Origin: Nocardioides litoris
Lineage (GTDB): Bacteria; Actinomycetota; Actinomycetes; Propionibacteriales; Nocardioidaceae
NCBI RefSeq assembly: GCF_006346315.1
Contig: NZ_VDMR01000002.1
Location: 792,468 to 856,467, forward strand
Reading direction: 5' to 3'
Length of the DNA stretch: 64,000 bases
Shown here one piece after another: positions 35,355-44,107 of the stretch. The notes under the pieces are model-generated. The model saw nothing but the letters and a program-made list of their open reading frames with translations, was not told the DNA's origin and did not search any database. The translations under genes and the position numbers were made by a program. Within the stretch, counting starts at the first letter, position 1, and every line of letters begins with the position of its first letter.

Positions 35355-35480
35355 ATGATCGCGCCCGAGTACCTGGTCGCCGTCGTCATCTGGCTCGCGG
35401 TCCTCGCCCGGGCTGGGATGCTGCTGCGGGCCTCGGCCCCCGCGCCGCTCGTCGACCGGTCGGTCGGTCCGGCGGCCTGA
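35355..35480 (+). CDS. 41-residue single-span membrane peptide
   Basis: ATG 35355 lies 10 bp after the ferritin-like stop. Residues 5-26 (EYLVAVVIWLAVLARAGMLL) form one hydrophobic helix followed by a short polar tail. Almost every codon ends in G or C. No Shine-Dalgarno is evident, but translation could be coupled. Possibly a partner of the exported ferritin-like protein; inference only. Confidence 0.4.
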   Translation: MIAPEYLVAVVIWLAVLARAGMLLRASAPAPLVDRSVGPAA

Positions 35481-35577
35481 GCTCCACCCGGCCTGGACGA
35501 GCCGGCTCGCAGCCCTGGGCGCCCCGTGCGCCCGGGGCCGCGGGTCGGCTTCCGGGGTGCCGGGGGTGCCCGCCGCG

Positions 35578-36192
35578 TCAGCCCTCGCGCACGAGCAGGG
35601 CCAGCACCCGGCCGAACAGGTCGTCGGGGACGTGCGCCCGGTCGACCTGCAGCTCCATCGCGAAGCCGTGCGAGAGCGCGAGCAGCACGGTCGCGAGCTC
35701 CTCCGGGGGAAGGGGCAGGGTGGCCTCGGCGTCCGCCGCGTTGGCTGCAATCGCCGCGGTGACGGTGTCGTGCAGCTCGCGGCGGTGGGCCAGCAGCGTG
35801 TCGTCGCGGAGCCGCCCGTCAGGTGCGGAGCGCACCGCCCGCTGCCACAGCTCGAGGAACAGCAGGTGCCGCTCCGGCTGGTCGAGGAAGCTGCGGCTGA
35901 GCTCGTCGCCGAGTGCCTGCGCCCGGTCGTTCATCGATCCGCCGGGCTCGACGGCGGCCAGGCCGGTGTCGAGGTGGGAGCGCAGGTTGGCCGCGACGAC
36001 GGCCTCCACGAGGTCGGCCTTGCCAGCGAAGTTGGAGTAGATCGCGCCCTTGGTCAGCCCCGCCTCGGCGGCCACCTCGTCGAGCGAGGCGGCGTCGATC
36101 CCGGACCGGGCGAAGACGCGGGCCGCGGCCTCGACGAGGGTCTGGCGCACCTCGGCCCGGGGGGGCCGCCGACGGCCGCTGGCGGTTGACAC
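35578..36192 (-). CDS. TetR family regulator of the P450 operon
   Basis: 204 residues, GTG start. HTH: AEVRQTLVEAAARVFARSG, ASLDEVAAEAGLTKGAIYSN and FAGKADLVEAVV (residues 12-60). C-terminal TetR_C_6-like domain. It is divergent from the P450 gene and a 33-bp dyad (36201-36233) starts 8 bp from its own start codon, so it should autoregulate and control the P450. Confidence 0.9.
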   Translation of the reverse strand: MSTASGRRRPPRAEVRQTLVEAAARVFARSGIDAASLDEVAAEAGLTKGAIYSNFAGKADLVEAVVAANLRSHLDTGLAAVEPGGSMNDRAQALGDELSRSFLDQPERHLLFLELWQRAVRSAPDGRLRDDTLLAHRRELHDTVTAAIAANAADAEATLPLPPEELATVLLALSHGFAMELQVDRAHVPDDLFGRVLALLVREG

Positions 36193-36200
36193 GGGCGCAC

Positions 36201-36233
36201 GATACCGCAGAGTATTGGATACTCAACGGTATC
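36201..36233. promoter_or_regulatory. TetR operator, long dyad
   Basis: ATACCGCAGAGTAT and ATACTCAACGGTAT, 12 of 14 positions complementary, separated by TGG, with outer G and C extending the arms. It fills most of the 61-bp gap between the TetR and P450 genes. Confidence 0.75.
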
Positions 36234-36253
36234 GAGCCTGACGGAGGATCCCT

Positions 36254-37591
36254 GTGCTGCTGGTCGACGAGGCGGCGTCCCTGACCCGGTGGGGTCTCAA
36301 CCACGCCGTGCCCCGGCTCGGCATCCAGGCGGGCGCCCGCCGCGGCGACCTGCAGGCGCAGCTGATCACCGCGACCGCGTCGGGCGGCGCGGGCGGTACC
36401 GACGGCGCCCTGCCCCTCGGCCTCTTCGAGGAGGTCCGCTCGCACGGGCCGATCCACAAGAGCGCCTTCGCCTACGTGACCGCGACCCACGCGGTGGTCA
36501 AGGAGGTCCTGGGCAGCCCCGACGTCCGGGCCGGCGTCGACTTCGGAGCCGGGGGCGCCCTCGGTCCCGTCCGTCGCTGGGCCGAGCGCAGCACGCCCAT
36601 CGGACCCCTCACGCCGCCCTCGCTGCTCGCGACGGAGCCGCCCGAGCACACCCGCTACCGCAAGCTCGTGACGCGGGTGTTCTCGGTCAAGGCCGTGCGC
36701 GGCCTGCGCGAGCGCACCCAGCAGATCGCCGACGACCTGCTCGACGACCTGCTCGAGCACCGCGGGCCCGACGGGACGGTCGACCTGGTCGAGCGCTACT
36801 GCGCGCTGCTCCCGGTGACCGTCATCGCCGAGGTGCTGGGGGTCCCCGACGCCGACCGGGCCCGGGTCCTGGAGTTCGGCGAGGGAGCCGCGCCCAGCCT
36901 CGACATCGGCCTGCCGCTGGGGCGGTTCCGCGCCGTGGAGCGGTCGCTGCGGCGCTTCGAGCGCTGGCTCGACGACCACATCGCCGCCGTACGCCGCCAC
37001 CCCGGCGACGACCTGCTCAGCCAGCTCGTCCTGGCCCAGGACGACGACGGCGTCGAGCTGACCGACGTGGAGCTCAAGGCGACGGCCGGGCTGGTGCTGG
37101 CGGCCGGGTTCGAGACCACCGTCAACCTCCTCGGCAACGGCATCGCCCTGCTGCACCGCCACCCCGACCAGCGCCGCACGCTGCTCGAGGACCCCGCGCT
37201 GTGGCCCCGCGCGGTCGACGAGGTGCTGCGCTACGACCCGCCGGTGCTCCTCACCGGCCGCACCGTGGTGGCGGACACCGAGCTCGGCGGCCGGCCCGTC
37301 CCGCGCGGCGCGGTCGTCACCACGCTCCTCGCCGGCGCCAACCGCGACCCCGAGGTCTTCGCCGACCCGCAGCGGTTCGACGTCACCCGCGAGGAGGCCG
37401 ACCAGCACGTGTCCTTCTCCTCCGGCCGCCACTACTGCCTCGGCGCCGCGCTGGCCCGGATGGAGGGCGAGGTGGGGCTGCGCACGCTGCACGAACGCTT
37501 CCCGGACCTGGCCCTCGAGGCCGGCGCGCGGCGGCGTGCGACGCGCATCCTGCGGGGGTACGCCGCGCTCCCGGCGCGCCTGCCGGGCTGA
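36254..37591 (+). CDS. Cytochrome P450
   Basis: 445 residues. I-helix AAGFETTVNLLG near residue 283, ExxR in DEVLRYDPP, and heme loop FSSGRHYCLGAALAR with the Cys thiolate near residue 395. Class I soluble bacterial P450; needs ferredoxin and reductase from elsewhere, none is adjacent. GTG 36254 has GGAGGA 10 bp upstream. Thiolase (22 bp) and hydrolase (28 bp) follow, which suggests oxidation followed by beta-oxidation-like chain cleavage of a lipid, terpenoid or steroid-like substrate. Confidence 0.94.
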   Translation: MLLVDEAASLTRWGLNHAVPRLGIQAGARRGDLQAQLITATASGGAGGTDGALPLGLFEEVRSHGPIHKSAFAYVTATHAVVKEVLGSPDVRAGVDFGAGGALGPVRRWAERSTPIGPLTPPSLLATEPPEHTRYRKLVTRVFSVKAVRGLRERTQQIADDLLDDLLEHRGPDGTVDLVERYCALLPVTVIAEVLGVPDADRARVLEFGEGAAPSLDIGLPLGRFRAVERSLRRFERWLDDHIAAVRRHPGDDLLSQLVLAQDDDGVELTDVELKATAGLVLAAGFETTVNLLGNGIALLHRHPDQRRTLLEDPALWPRAVDEVLRYDPPVLLTGRTVVADTELGGRPVPRGAVVTTLLAGANRDPEVFADPQRFDVTREEADQHVSFSSGRHYCLGAALARMEGEVGLRTLHERFPDLALEAGARRRATRILRGYAALPARLPG

Positions 37592-37613
37592 CCCGCGGCA
37601 CTAGGCTCGCCGG

Positions 37614-38801
37614 GTGCCCGACGCCTACCTGTACGCCGCCGCCCGCACCCCCTTCGGCCGCTTCGGCGGCGCGCTGGCCGAGGTGCGTCCTGACGACCTC
37701 GCGGCGGTCGCGTTGACCGGCGTGCTGGCGAAGGCCCCCGACCTCGACCCGGCCGCGATCGGCGACGTCGTGTGGGGCAACGCCAACGGTGCCGGCGAGG
37801 ACAACCGCAACGTCGGCCGGATGGCCGTCCTGCTCGCCGGCCTGCCGACCTCGGTGCCGGCCACCACCGTCAACCGGCTCTGCGGCTCCAGCCTGGACGC
37901 CGCGATGACCGCCTCGCGGGCGGTGGAGACCGGTGACGCGGACGTCGTGGTCGCCGGCGGCGTGGAGTCGATGACCCGGGCGCCGTGGGTGCTGCCCAAG
38001 CCGTCGCGGGCCTTCCCGGCCGGCAACACCACCGCAGTCTCCACGACGCTGGGCTGGCGGCTGGTCAACGAGCGGATGCCGGCGGAGTGGACCGTCTCGC
38101 TCGGCGAGGCCAACGAGGCCCTGGGTGAGCGGTTCGTCATCTCCCGCGAGCGCCAGGACGAGCTCGCCGTCCGCTCCCACGACCTGGCCCACGCCGCCTG
38201 GGAGGCCGGCCGCTACGACGACCTGGTGGTCGGTGTGCCGGGCGTCGACCTCGAGCGGGACGAGGGCATCCGGCCCGGGTCCAGCGTGGAGAAGCTGGCC
38301 GGCCTCACGCCGTCGTTCCGCCCCGACGGCACCATCACCGCGGCCAACGCCTCCCCGCTCAACGACGGCGCTTCCGCCGTGCTCATCGGCTCGGCCGACG
38401 CCCCCGTCGGCCTCGACCCGCTGGCCCGCTTCGCGGGGCGCGGGGCGCACGCACTCGACCCGCAGGACTTCGGGTTCGCCCCCGTCGAGGCGGCCGAGAA
38501 GGCGCTGGCCCGGGCCGGGATCGGCTGGGCCGACGTGGGCGCCGTCGAGCTCAACGAGGCCTTCGCGGTGCAGTCGCTGGCCTGCCTGGACGCCTGGACC
38601 GAGCGGGGGCTGCGCGACCCCGAGCTGCTCAACGCCTGGGGCGGGGCGATCGCGATCGGTCACCCCCTCGGTGCCAGCGGCACCCGCATCCTGGGCACCC
38701 TCGCCCACCGGCTCCGCGACAGCGGCGAGCGGTGGGGGCTGGCCGCCATCTGCATCGGCGTCGGCCAGGGCCTCGCCGTGGTCCTCGAGAACGTCGGCTG
38801 A
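37614..38801 (+). CDS. Thiolase (acetyl-CoA acyltransferase)
   Basis: 395 residues, full length. Catalytic Cys in VNRLCGSSLDAAM near residue 89, NEAFAVQSLA near 318, and the C-terminal GGAIAIGHPLGASGTR with its His, plus ICIGVGQG replacing the usual CIGGGxG loop with Cys near 383. Degradative (FadA/PaaJ-like) 3-ketoacyl-CoA thiolase: cleaves 3-ketoacyl-CoA with CoA. GTG start; part of the P450 operon. Confidence 0.93.
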   Translation: MPDAYLYAAARTPFGRFGGALAEVRPDDLAAVALTGVLAKAPDLDPAAIGDVVWGNANGAGEDNRNVGRMAVLLAGLPTSVPATTVNRLCGSSLDAAMTASRAVETGDADVVVAGGVESMTRAPWVLPKPSRAFPAGNTTAVSTTLGWRLVNERMPAEWTVSLGEANEALGERFVISRERQDELAVRSHDLAHAAWEAGRYDDLVVGVPGVDLERDEGIRPGSSVEKLAGLTPSFRPDGTITAANASPLNDGASAVLIGSADAPVGLDPLARFAGRGAHALDPQDFGFAPVEAAEKALARAGIGWADVGAVELNEAFAVQSLACLDAWTERGLRDPELLNAWGGAIAIGHPLGASGTRILGTLAHRLRDSGERWGLAAICIGVGQGLAVVLENVG

Positions 38802-38829
38802 GCTTCGGGCGACCTGCGACGCTGGTCCG

Positions 38830-39645
38830 ATGGCACCCCACGTCCACCTGACACGCACCGGTGACGGGCCGCCCGTGGTCCTGGTCCACGGGCTCGGCAG
38901 CCGGCTGGAGGTCTTCGACCCCGTCGTCCCGGCCCTGGCCCGCACCCACGAGGTGGTCGCGGTCGACCTGCCCGGCTTCGGCCGCTCCGAGCCCGACCCG
39001 GCGGTCCGTCCCGGCCCCGTGGGGTACGCCGACTGGCTGGTCGGTCTGCTCGGCGAGCTCGGCCTCGACCGGCCGCACGTGGTCGGCAGCTCGCTGGGCG
39101 GCGGGGTCGCGCTCGAGACCGGTCGCCGGGGGGCCGCGTCGGCGGTCACCGCGTTCGCGCCGGTCGGCTTCTGGGGCGCCGCCGGCCGTCGTTGGTGCCA
39201 GTCGCTGCTGACGGTGCTCCGCGCGGGGGCCCGAGCCGGGGGGCCCGTCGTCCCGGCCGCGAGCCGCAGCGCCGCGGTGCGGCACGCCCTGGGCTGGGGC
39301 GTCGTCGCCCGCCCGGAGGCCCTGGCCCGCGACGACCTGCTGCGGCAGCTCGACGGCCTGGTGCGGGCGGAGGCGTTCGCGGCCGCCCGGCGCAGCTTCG
39401 CCGGCTACGACCTGACCGGACCGGGCCTCGACCTCGGCGCCCTGCCCGACGTGCCGGTGGCGGTGGCCTGGGGGTCGCTCGACCGGGTGCTGCCGGGCCG
39501 GACCCAGGCCGAGCGCGCCCGGCGGGCGCTGCCGTTCGCGCGGCACCTGCGGCTCGAGGGGTGTGGACACCTGCCGTTCTCCGACGACCCCGAGGCGTGC
39601 GTGGCCCTGGTGGAGGAGCAGTCCGCCGCACGCGGACCGGCCTGA
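38830..39645 (+). CDS. Alpha/beta hydrolase
   Basis: 271 residues. VVLVHGLGSRLEVFD oxyanion region, nucleophile Ser in VVGSSLGGGVALE near residue 90, acid in WGSLDRVLPG and His in EGCGHLPFSDD near 252. Typical of soluble esterases, C-C hydrolases or thioesterases. Third gene of the P450-thiolase run. Ends within a hairpin shared with the convergent STAS gene. Confidence 0.88.
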   Translation: MAPHVHLTRTGDGPPVVLVHGLGSRLEVFDPVVPALARTHEVVAVDLPGFGRSEPDPAVRPGPVGYADWLVGLLGELGLDRPHVVGSSLGGGVALETGRRGAASAVTAFAPVGFWGAAGRRWCQSLLTVLRAGARAGGPVVPAASRSAAVRHALGWGVVARPEALARDDLLRQLDGLVRAEAFAAARRSFAGYDLTGPGLDLGALPDVPVAVAWGSLDRVLPGRTQAERARRALPFARHLRLEGCGHLPFSDDPEACVALVEEQSAARGPA

Positions 39646-39667
39646 CGCGGCGCACGCCGCCTCAGGC
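39640..39667. terminator. Bidirectional hairpin over two convergent stop codons
   Basis: 13-bp arms (39640-39652 and 39655-39667) with one mismatch and almost no loop. It contains the stop codons of both the hydrolase and the STAS gene. Confidence 0.55.
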
Positions 39668-40021
39668 GGAGGTGAAGGGCACCTCGTCGCCGTGGACGAC
39701 GGGGACGACCCGGTCGAGGCCGAGCATGCTCAGGTTGGCGGCGAGCACGCGCTGGGGTCGCCACAGCACCATCAGGCCGCCCCGGGCGACGATCCGCCGG
39801 TGGGTGCCGACGAGCACCCCGAGACCCGGGCTGCTGATCCAGCGCGCGGCGCCGAGGTCGAGCACCAGCTCGCGCCCGTCGCCCCGGGTGGCCTCGAGCA
39901 GGGCGGCCTTGAGGTCGGGCACGTCCGCGAGCTCGATGAACCCGGTGAGGACGACGAGGACGCGACCCGGTCCTGCATCGACCAGCAGCACGTCGCCGCC
40001 GGTCACGTGGTCCTCAGCCAC
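39662..40021 (-). CDS. STAS-domain protein (anti-sigma factor antagonist-like)
   Basis: 119 residues. STAS fold: VLVVLTGFIELADVPDLKAALLE and VLDLGAARWISSPGLGVLVG, where the usual DCSGLRFIDSSG phospho-Ser region reads ARWISSPG with Ser-Ser retained. Likely an SpoIIAA/RsbV-type antagonist that binds an anti-sigma kinase, possibly the GAF-ATPase at 59284. GTG start. No kinase or sigma factor gene is adjacent. Confidence 0.82.
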   Translation of the reverse strand: MAEDHVTGGDVLLVDAGPGRVLVVLTGFIELADVPDLKAALLEATRGDGRELVLDLGAARWISSPGLGVLVGTHRRIVARGGLMVLWRPQRVLAANLSMLGLDRVVPVVHGDEVPFTSA

Positions 40022-40155
40022 GCCCGTCGTCCCCCACCGGTCTCACCCTTACAGCGTAAGTCCAGGTCTCGCCGGAGCGGACGGCGAGGGGCTCCGCGAT
40101 CGGTGCGGGCCGGTGCGGGCGCGGACCGGACGACGGCTGCGCACCGCGGGTGCGG

Positions 40156-41361
40156 TCACGCCGACGACGGCTCGAGGCGCGGCAGCTCCTGGTCGGTGTG
40201 GGCCACCTGGGTGGCCCTCGCCGCGATCGGGCGCAGCAGTCGCGAGGTGACCAGCCGGGTGACCGTCCGTGACGCCCGCAGGCCGAGGGCGGTGCGCGGG
40301 TAGGCCAGCCGGTCGAGGCCGGGCGGCAGGGTCTGCACGTCGTCGACCAGCGGCCGCATCCAGGCCTCGAACCGCTCCAGGGCCGCCGGGACGTCGGTGG
40401 CCCGCGAGAGCTGGGCCGCGAGGACGTAGCCGCTGGTCAGGGCCAGGGTGGCGCCGCCGCCGCCCAGCGGGGTGACGCACCAGGCGGCGTCGCCGACCAG
40501 GACCGCCCGTCCGCGGTGCCAGGTGCGGGCGCGGACCTGGGTGAGGGAGTCGGCGTACACGTCGTGGCTGGTGGCGAGGCCGCGCAGGATGCGCGGGACG
40601 GCCCACCCCACGCCGGCGTACCGCTCCTCCAGGAGGGCCTGCCGGGCGGCGGGGTCGAGGTCGGAGACCTGTCGGCTCGGGGCGAAGGAGAGGATCGCGC
40701 GGGTCCCGCCCCGGCCGTCGGGGCGCAGGTGCGCCTGCCGGCCGCCGGTGGTCGTCATCCAGCGCCACCGGGTGTCGTCGGACTCGAGCCGCGGGATCGT
40801 GCCGAAGACCATGTCGATGCCGAGGGGGCGCAGCTCGACGTCGCCGCCGTCGAGGACCAGGTCGCGGGTGGTCGACCGGACGCCCTCGGCCACGACGAGG
40901 AGGTCGACCTCCTCCGCGGGCCGCCGGGTGGTCGTGACCCGGACCGTGCCGCCGAGGTCGACGACCTCGCTGACGGTCTCGTCATAGCGGACCTCGACGT
41001 CGGCCGGCAGCACGTCGTGGATCGCGCGCGCCAGGTCGCCGCGCAGGACCTCGAGCTCGGCGGTGGCGCTGTCGGGACCGACGTCGGGGAAGATCGCCAC
41101 GACCCGGTCGTCCTCGTCGACGGCGACCGTGCCGGTCTCGCCGGTGCCGAGGGCCCGGATCGTCTCGACCAGGCCCATCCGGTCGAGGACCTCGTGCCCG
41201 ACACCCCGGACGTCGACGTTCTGGCCGCCGTCGCGGAAGCCCGGCGCGCGCTCGACGAGCGTCACCTGCCAGCCGTCGAGGGCCAGCCAGTAGGCGGCGG
41301 AGAGCCCGGCGATGCTCCCGCCCGAGACGAGGGCCCGACGGGGGGTGCTGGTCTGTGCCAT
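40156..41361 (-). CDS. FAD-dependent monooxygenase (TetX/PHBH-like)
   Basis: 401 residues. FAD-binding ALVSGGSIAGLSAAYWLA at residues 10-27, NVDVRG near 48, the DG-type motif region around 165, and GDAAWCVTPLGGGGATLAL near 288-306. Class A flavoprotein hydroxylase using NAD(P)H and oxygen. Divergent from a MarR gene with a palindrome between, so probably induced by its aromatic or polyketide-like substrate. Confidence 0.92.
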   Translation of the reverse strand: MAQTSTPRRALVSGGSIAGLSAAYWLALDGWQVTLVERAPGFRDGGQNVDVRGVGHEVLDRMGLVETIRALGTGETGTVAVDEDDRVVAIFPDVGPDSATAELEVLRGDLARAIHDVLPADVEVRYDETVSEVVDLGGTVRVTTTRRPAEEVDLLVVAEGVRSTTRDLVLDGGDVELRPLGIDMVFGTIPRLESDDTRWRWMTTTGGRQAHLRPDGRGGTRAILSFAPSRQVSDLDPAARQALLEERYAGVGWAVPRILRGLATSHDVYADSLTQVRARTWHRGRAVLVGDAAWCVTPLGGGGATLALTSGYVLAAQLSRATDVPAALERFEAWMRPLVDDVQTLPPGLDRLAYPRTALGLRASRTVTRLVTSRLLRPIAARATQVAHTDQELPRLEPSSA

Positions 41362-41384
41362 GGTGGTCCTACCTCCGATGGTTG

Positions 41385-41397
41385 CTTTGCAGCAAAG
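41385..41397. promoter_or_regulatory. MarR operator
   Basis: CTTTGC-A-GCAAAG, perfect 6-1-6 dyad in the 92-bp gap between the monooxygenase and MarR genes, next to an AT-rich GGTATATC likely to hold a -10 element. Confidence 0.65.
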
Positions 41398-41453
41398 GTA
41401 TATCGGGTTTGCTCACCCCTTCGGGGCCGCCGAGACGAGGGCCGAGAGGACAG

Positions 41454-41957
41454 ATGGACGACGCCGCGCTGGACCCGCTGACCGCCGACTGGGACGGCTC
41501 GCGCGTGCGGGTCATGCACGCCCTGCACGCCTGGGACCTCAGCAACGCCGCGGTCGGCCAGCTGCTGGCGCGGTGGCTCGGGCTCCCGTCCTCCGACGCC
41601 TCGGCCCTCAGCCACGTCGCCTGGGAGGCCGAGGCCGGCCGTCCGCTGGCCCCCGTCGAGCTCGCCCACCGGATGGGCATGACCTCGGGGGCGACGTCGC
41701 TGCTGCTCGACCGGCTGGAGGCGGCCGGTCACGTGACCCGCACCCGCGAGAGCGCCGACCGGCGTCGGGTGACCCTGCGCCCCACGCCCGCGGCGCGTGA
41801 CGCCGTGCGCGCGTTCCTGCGCGAGGCCGGCCAGGAGGTGGCGGCGACGCTGCAGGCGGCCGAGCCGCGTGACCTCGAGGCGGTCGCCCGCTTCCTGGAG
41901 GCCCTCGACCGGGCCAACCGCTCCGCGGTCGACCGGCTCCGGGGCCCGCGGCCCTGA
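41454..41957 (+). CDS. MarR family regulator
   Basis: 167 residues. Winged helix: PVELAHRMGMTSGATSLLLD recognition region, LEAAGHVTRTRESADRRRV wing and a long C-terminal dimerisation helix. GAGAGGA is 6 bp before ATG 41454. Divergent from the FAD monooxygenase, which it should repress through the CTTTGC/GCAAAG dyad. Confidence 0.9.
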   Translation: MDDAALDPLTADWDGSRVRVMHALHAWDLSNAAVGQLLARWLGLPSSDASALSHVAWEAEAGRPLAPVELAHRMGMTSGATSLLLDRLEAAGHVTRTRESADRRRVTLRPTPAARDAVRAFLREAGQEVAATLQAAEPRDLEAVARFLEALDRANRSAVDRLRGPRP

Positions 41958-42085
41958 CGCGCCTCGGCCCGGCCCGGCGGGGATCGGGTGCCGGCAGGTG
42001 CCGGTCCTGGCAGGTGGCCCAGGTGGGTGGGGAGCACCGTCGCCGTGAGACGGTCGGGGCCGGACAGAACCCACCAGGAGGCCAC

Positions 42086-42808
42086 GTGGACCCGCTCGAC
42101 GTCGCGGCGCGGCTCGCCCCGACCGGTGCACTGCGGGTGGTGGTCAACCTCGGCAACCCGGTCCTGGCGACCGGCACGCCCGAGGACCCCGCGGGCGTGA
42201 CCGTCGCCCTCGCGCGCGAGCTCGCGCGGCGGCTGGACCGGCCGCTCGACCTCCGGTGCGTCGACGCGGCCCGCCTCTCGCTCGCCGCCCTCGTGCACGG
42301 CGAGGCCGACGTGGCGTTCCTCGCTGCCGAGCCCGCCCGGGCCCGCGAGGTGCGGTTCACGCGGGCCTACCTCACGATCGAGGGCGTGTACGTCGCCCCG
42401 GCCGGTCGGGGTCCCGCCACGGCCGCCGAGGTCGACCGGCCGGGCACCCGGGTCGGGGTCAAGGAGGGGTCCGCCTACGACCTCCACCTCAGCCGCAGCC
42501 TCCAAGAGGCCGAGGTGGTCCGCGGCGCGGAGGGCCTGCAGGTCTACCTCGACGAGGGCCTGGAGGTCGGTGCGGCCATCCGGCAGCCGGCGACCGCCTT
42601 CGTCGAGGATGGGGGCGCCGGCGGGGGAGCGCACCGCGTCCTCGAGCCGGCGTTCATGCAGATCCGGCAGGCCCTCGCGGTGCCGCTCGACCGTGACGAC
42701 GAGGCCGTCGCCCTGGTCGACGGGCTGGTCGGCGAGCTGCTCGCCTCGGGCTTCGTCCGGGCCGAGCTGGCCCGGTCGGGGCAGGACCCCGATCTCGCCG
42801 TCGACTGA
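42086..42808 (+). CDS. Solute-binding family 3 protein without signal peptide
   Basis: 240 residues. SBP_bac_3 fold: GALRVVVNLGNPVLA, ARELARRLDRPLDLRCVD, GEADVAFLAAEPARAREVRFT, YVAPAGRGPAT and VGVKEGSAYDLHLSR. No hydrophobic N-terminus and no lipobox: the protein begins MDPLDVAARLAPTG, and the GTG start is firm (CAGGAGG, 6-bp spacing). It is therefore predicted cytosolic, and no ABC permease is nearby. It may sense a small ligand or have an enzymatic role, as for related cyclohexadienyl-dehydratase-type proteins. Confidence 0.82.
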   Translation: MDPLDVAARLAPTGALRVVVNLGNPVLATGTPEDPAGVTVALARELARRLDRPLDLRCVDAARLSLAALVHGEADVAFLAAEPARAREVRFTRAYLTIEGVYVAPAGRGPATAAEVDRPGTRVGVKEGSAYDLHLSRSLQEAEVVRGAEGLQVYLDEGLEVGAAIRQPATAFVEDGGAGGGAHRVLEPAFMQIRQALAVPLDRDDEAVALVDGLVGELLASGFVRAELARSGQDPDLAVD

Positions 42809-42865
42809 CCGTCGCCCGAGCCCGCTGACCGCTGACCGCTGCCCCCGATCGGCCGCGGGGTCCGG

Positions 42866-43981
42866 TCAGGTGCCGAGCCGCACGCAGAACCGGTTGCCGT
42901 CGCCCGCGGTGGGGTCGAGGGCGATGCTGCCGTCGTGCAGCTCGGCGATGCGCCGGGCGACCGCGAGCCCGACGCCGGACCCGTGGGTGGCGTCCGGCAC
43001 GCCGGACCCGCGCTCGAACATCGCGAAGATGCGCCCGCGGTCGGCCGCGGCGACCGGGGTGCCGTTGTCGGCGACCCGCACGGTCGTCGTGCCCCGCGGC
43101 GAGTCGACGACGGCGTCGACGACGAGCTCGAGGGTGCGGTCGTCCGGGACGTACTTGAAGGCGTTGCCGAGGAGGTTGGCGAACAGCTGGGTCAGGAGGC
43201 GCTCGTCGCCGCGCACCACGGGCACCTCGCGCAGGTCGAGCACGGCCCGGCGGGGCCGGGCCTCGACCTCGGTGGCGAACGCCCTGCGCACGACGACGGC
43301 CAGGTCGACCGGGGTGCGGTCGGCGAGGACCCGTCCCACGTCGAGGTAGCCCATCAGGTCGTCGATGAGCGCCACCCCGCGGTCGACGGCCGCGTCGATC
43401 CGGTCCGTCCACCCGGAGATCGGCGACCCGGGTGCCGCCTGGTCGCGGACCAGCTCCGACCACCCCCGGACGGTCGTCAGCGGGACGCGGAGGTCGTGGG
43501 CCATCGCGGCCGAGAAGGCGCTGAGGTCGTCGGTGGCCCGGCGCAGGTCGTCGACGGCGGCCCAGCGACCGGTGACGTCGCTCATCAGCGTGTGCAGCGC
43601 AGGAGGGCCGTCGGGGTCGTCGACGACCCAGACCACGCAGTCGACCCGGAGCAGCCGGCCGTCGCGCGTCGACATCGGCACGTCGGGGTGGCGGCCGAGG
43701 ATGGTCGAGGTGCCGGTCGCCCGGAAGTCGTCGAGCTGGCGACGGTGGTTGGCCGCCCGTCGCGCGTTCAGCAGCAGCTCGCCCACGTCGAGCCCGAGCG
43801 CCTCGGAGCGGGTCCACCCGAAGGTCGCCGCGGCGGCCGGGTTCCACTCCGTGATGGCGCCGTCGAGGTCGACCGCCACGTGGGCGTCCGGAACGTTGGC
43901 CAGGAGTCCGGTCGACGGTGCGGGCGCGCCGGCGCTGCACGCCTCGTCGGCCTGCTCGGTGGTGCCGCCCCAGTCGGTCAC
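42866..43981 (-). CDS. Soluble PAS-domain sensor histidine kinase
   Basis: 371 residues. PAS domain 25-140 (VPDAHVAVDLDGAITEWNPA, FGWTRSEALGLDVGEL), HisKA with AMAHDLRVPLTTVRGW near residue 160, HATPase with LGNAFKY (N box), ADNGTPV (G1, second Gly changed) and GSGVGLAVARRIAELHDG (G2). No transmembrane segment. Phytochrome/bathy-type cytosolic kinase; no response regulator adjacent. GTG start. Convergent with the SBP-3 gene. Confidence 0.9.
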   Translation of the reverse strand: MTDWGGTTEQADEACSAGAPAPSTGLLANVPDAHVAVDLDGAITEWNPAAAATFGWTRSEALGLDVGELLLNARRAANHRRQLDDFRATGTSTILGRHPDVPMSTRDGRLLRVDCVVWVVDDPDGPPALHTLMSDVTGRWAAVDDLRRATDDLSAFSAAMAHDLRVPLTTVRGWSELVRDQAAPGSPISGWTDRIDAAVDRGVALIDDLMGYLDVGRVLADRTPVDLAVVVRRAFATEVEARPRRAVLDLREVPVVRGDERLLTQLFANLLGNAFKYVPDDRTLELVVDAVVDSPRGTTTVRVADNGTPVAAADRGRIFAMFERGSGVPDATHGSGVGLAVARRIAELHDGSIALDPTAGDGNRFCVRLGT

Positions 43982-44107
43982 CGGCCCAGTCTCGCCGATG
44001 CACCCGGAGGCACGGGGCCGCCCCCGGCTCCGTTCACCCGGACGAGCGAGGGACCGGCAGGGGCCCGCACCGGCAGGGAGCCGCGGGTTCGTGGCTACCG
44101 TGGCCGC

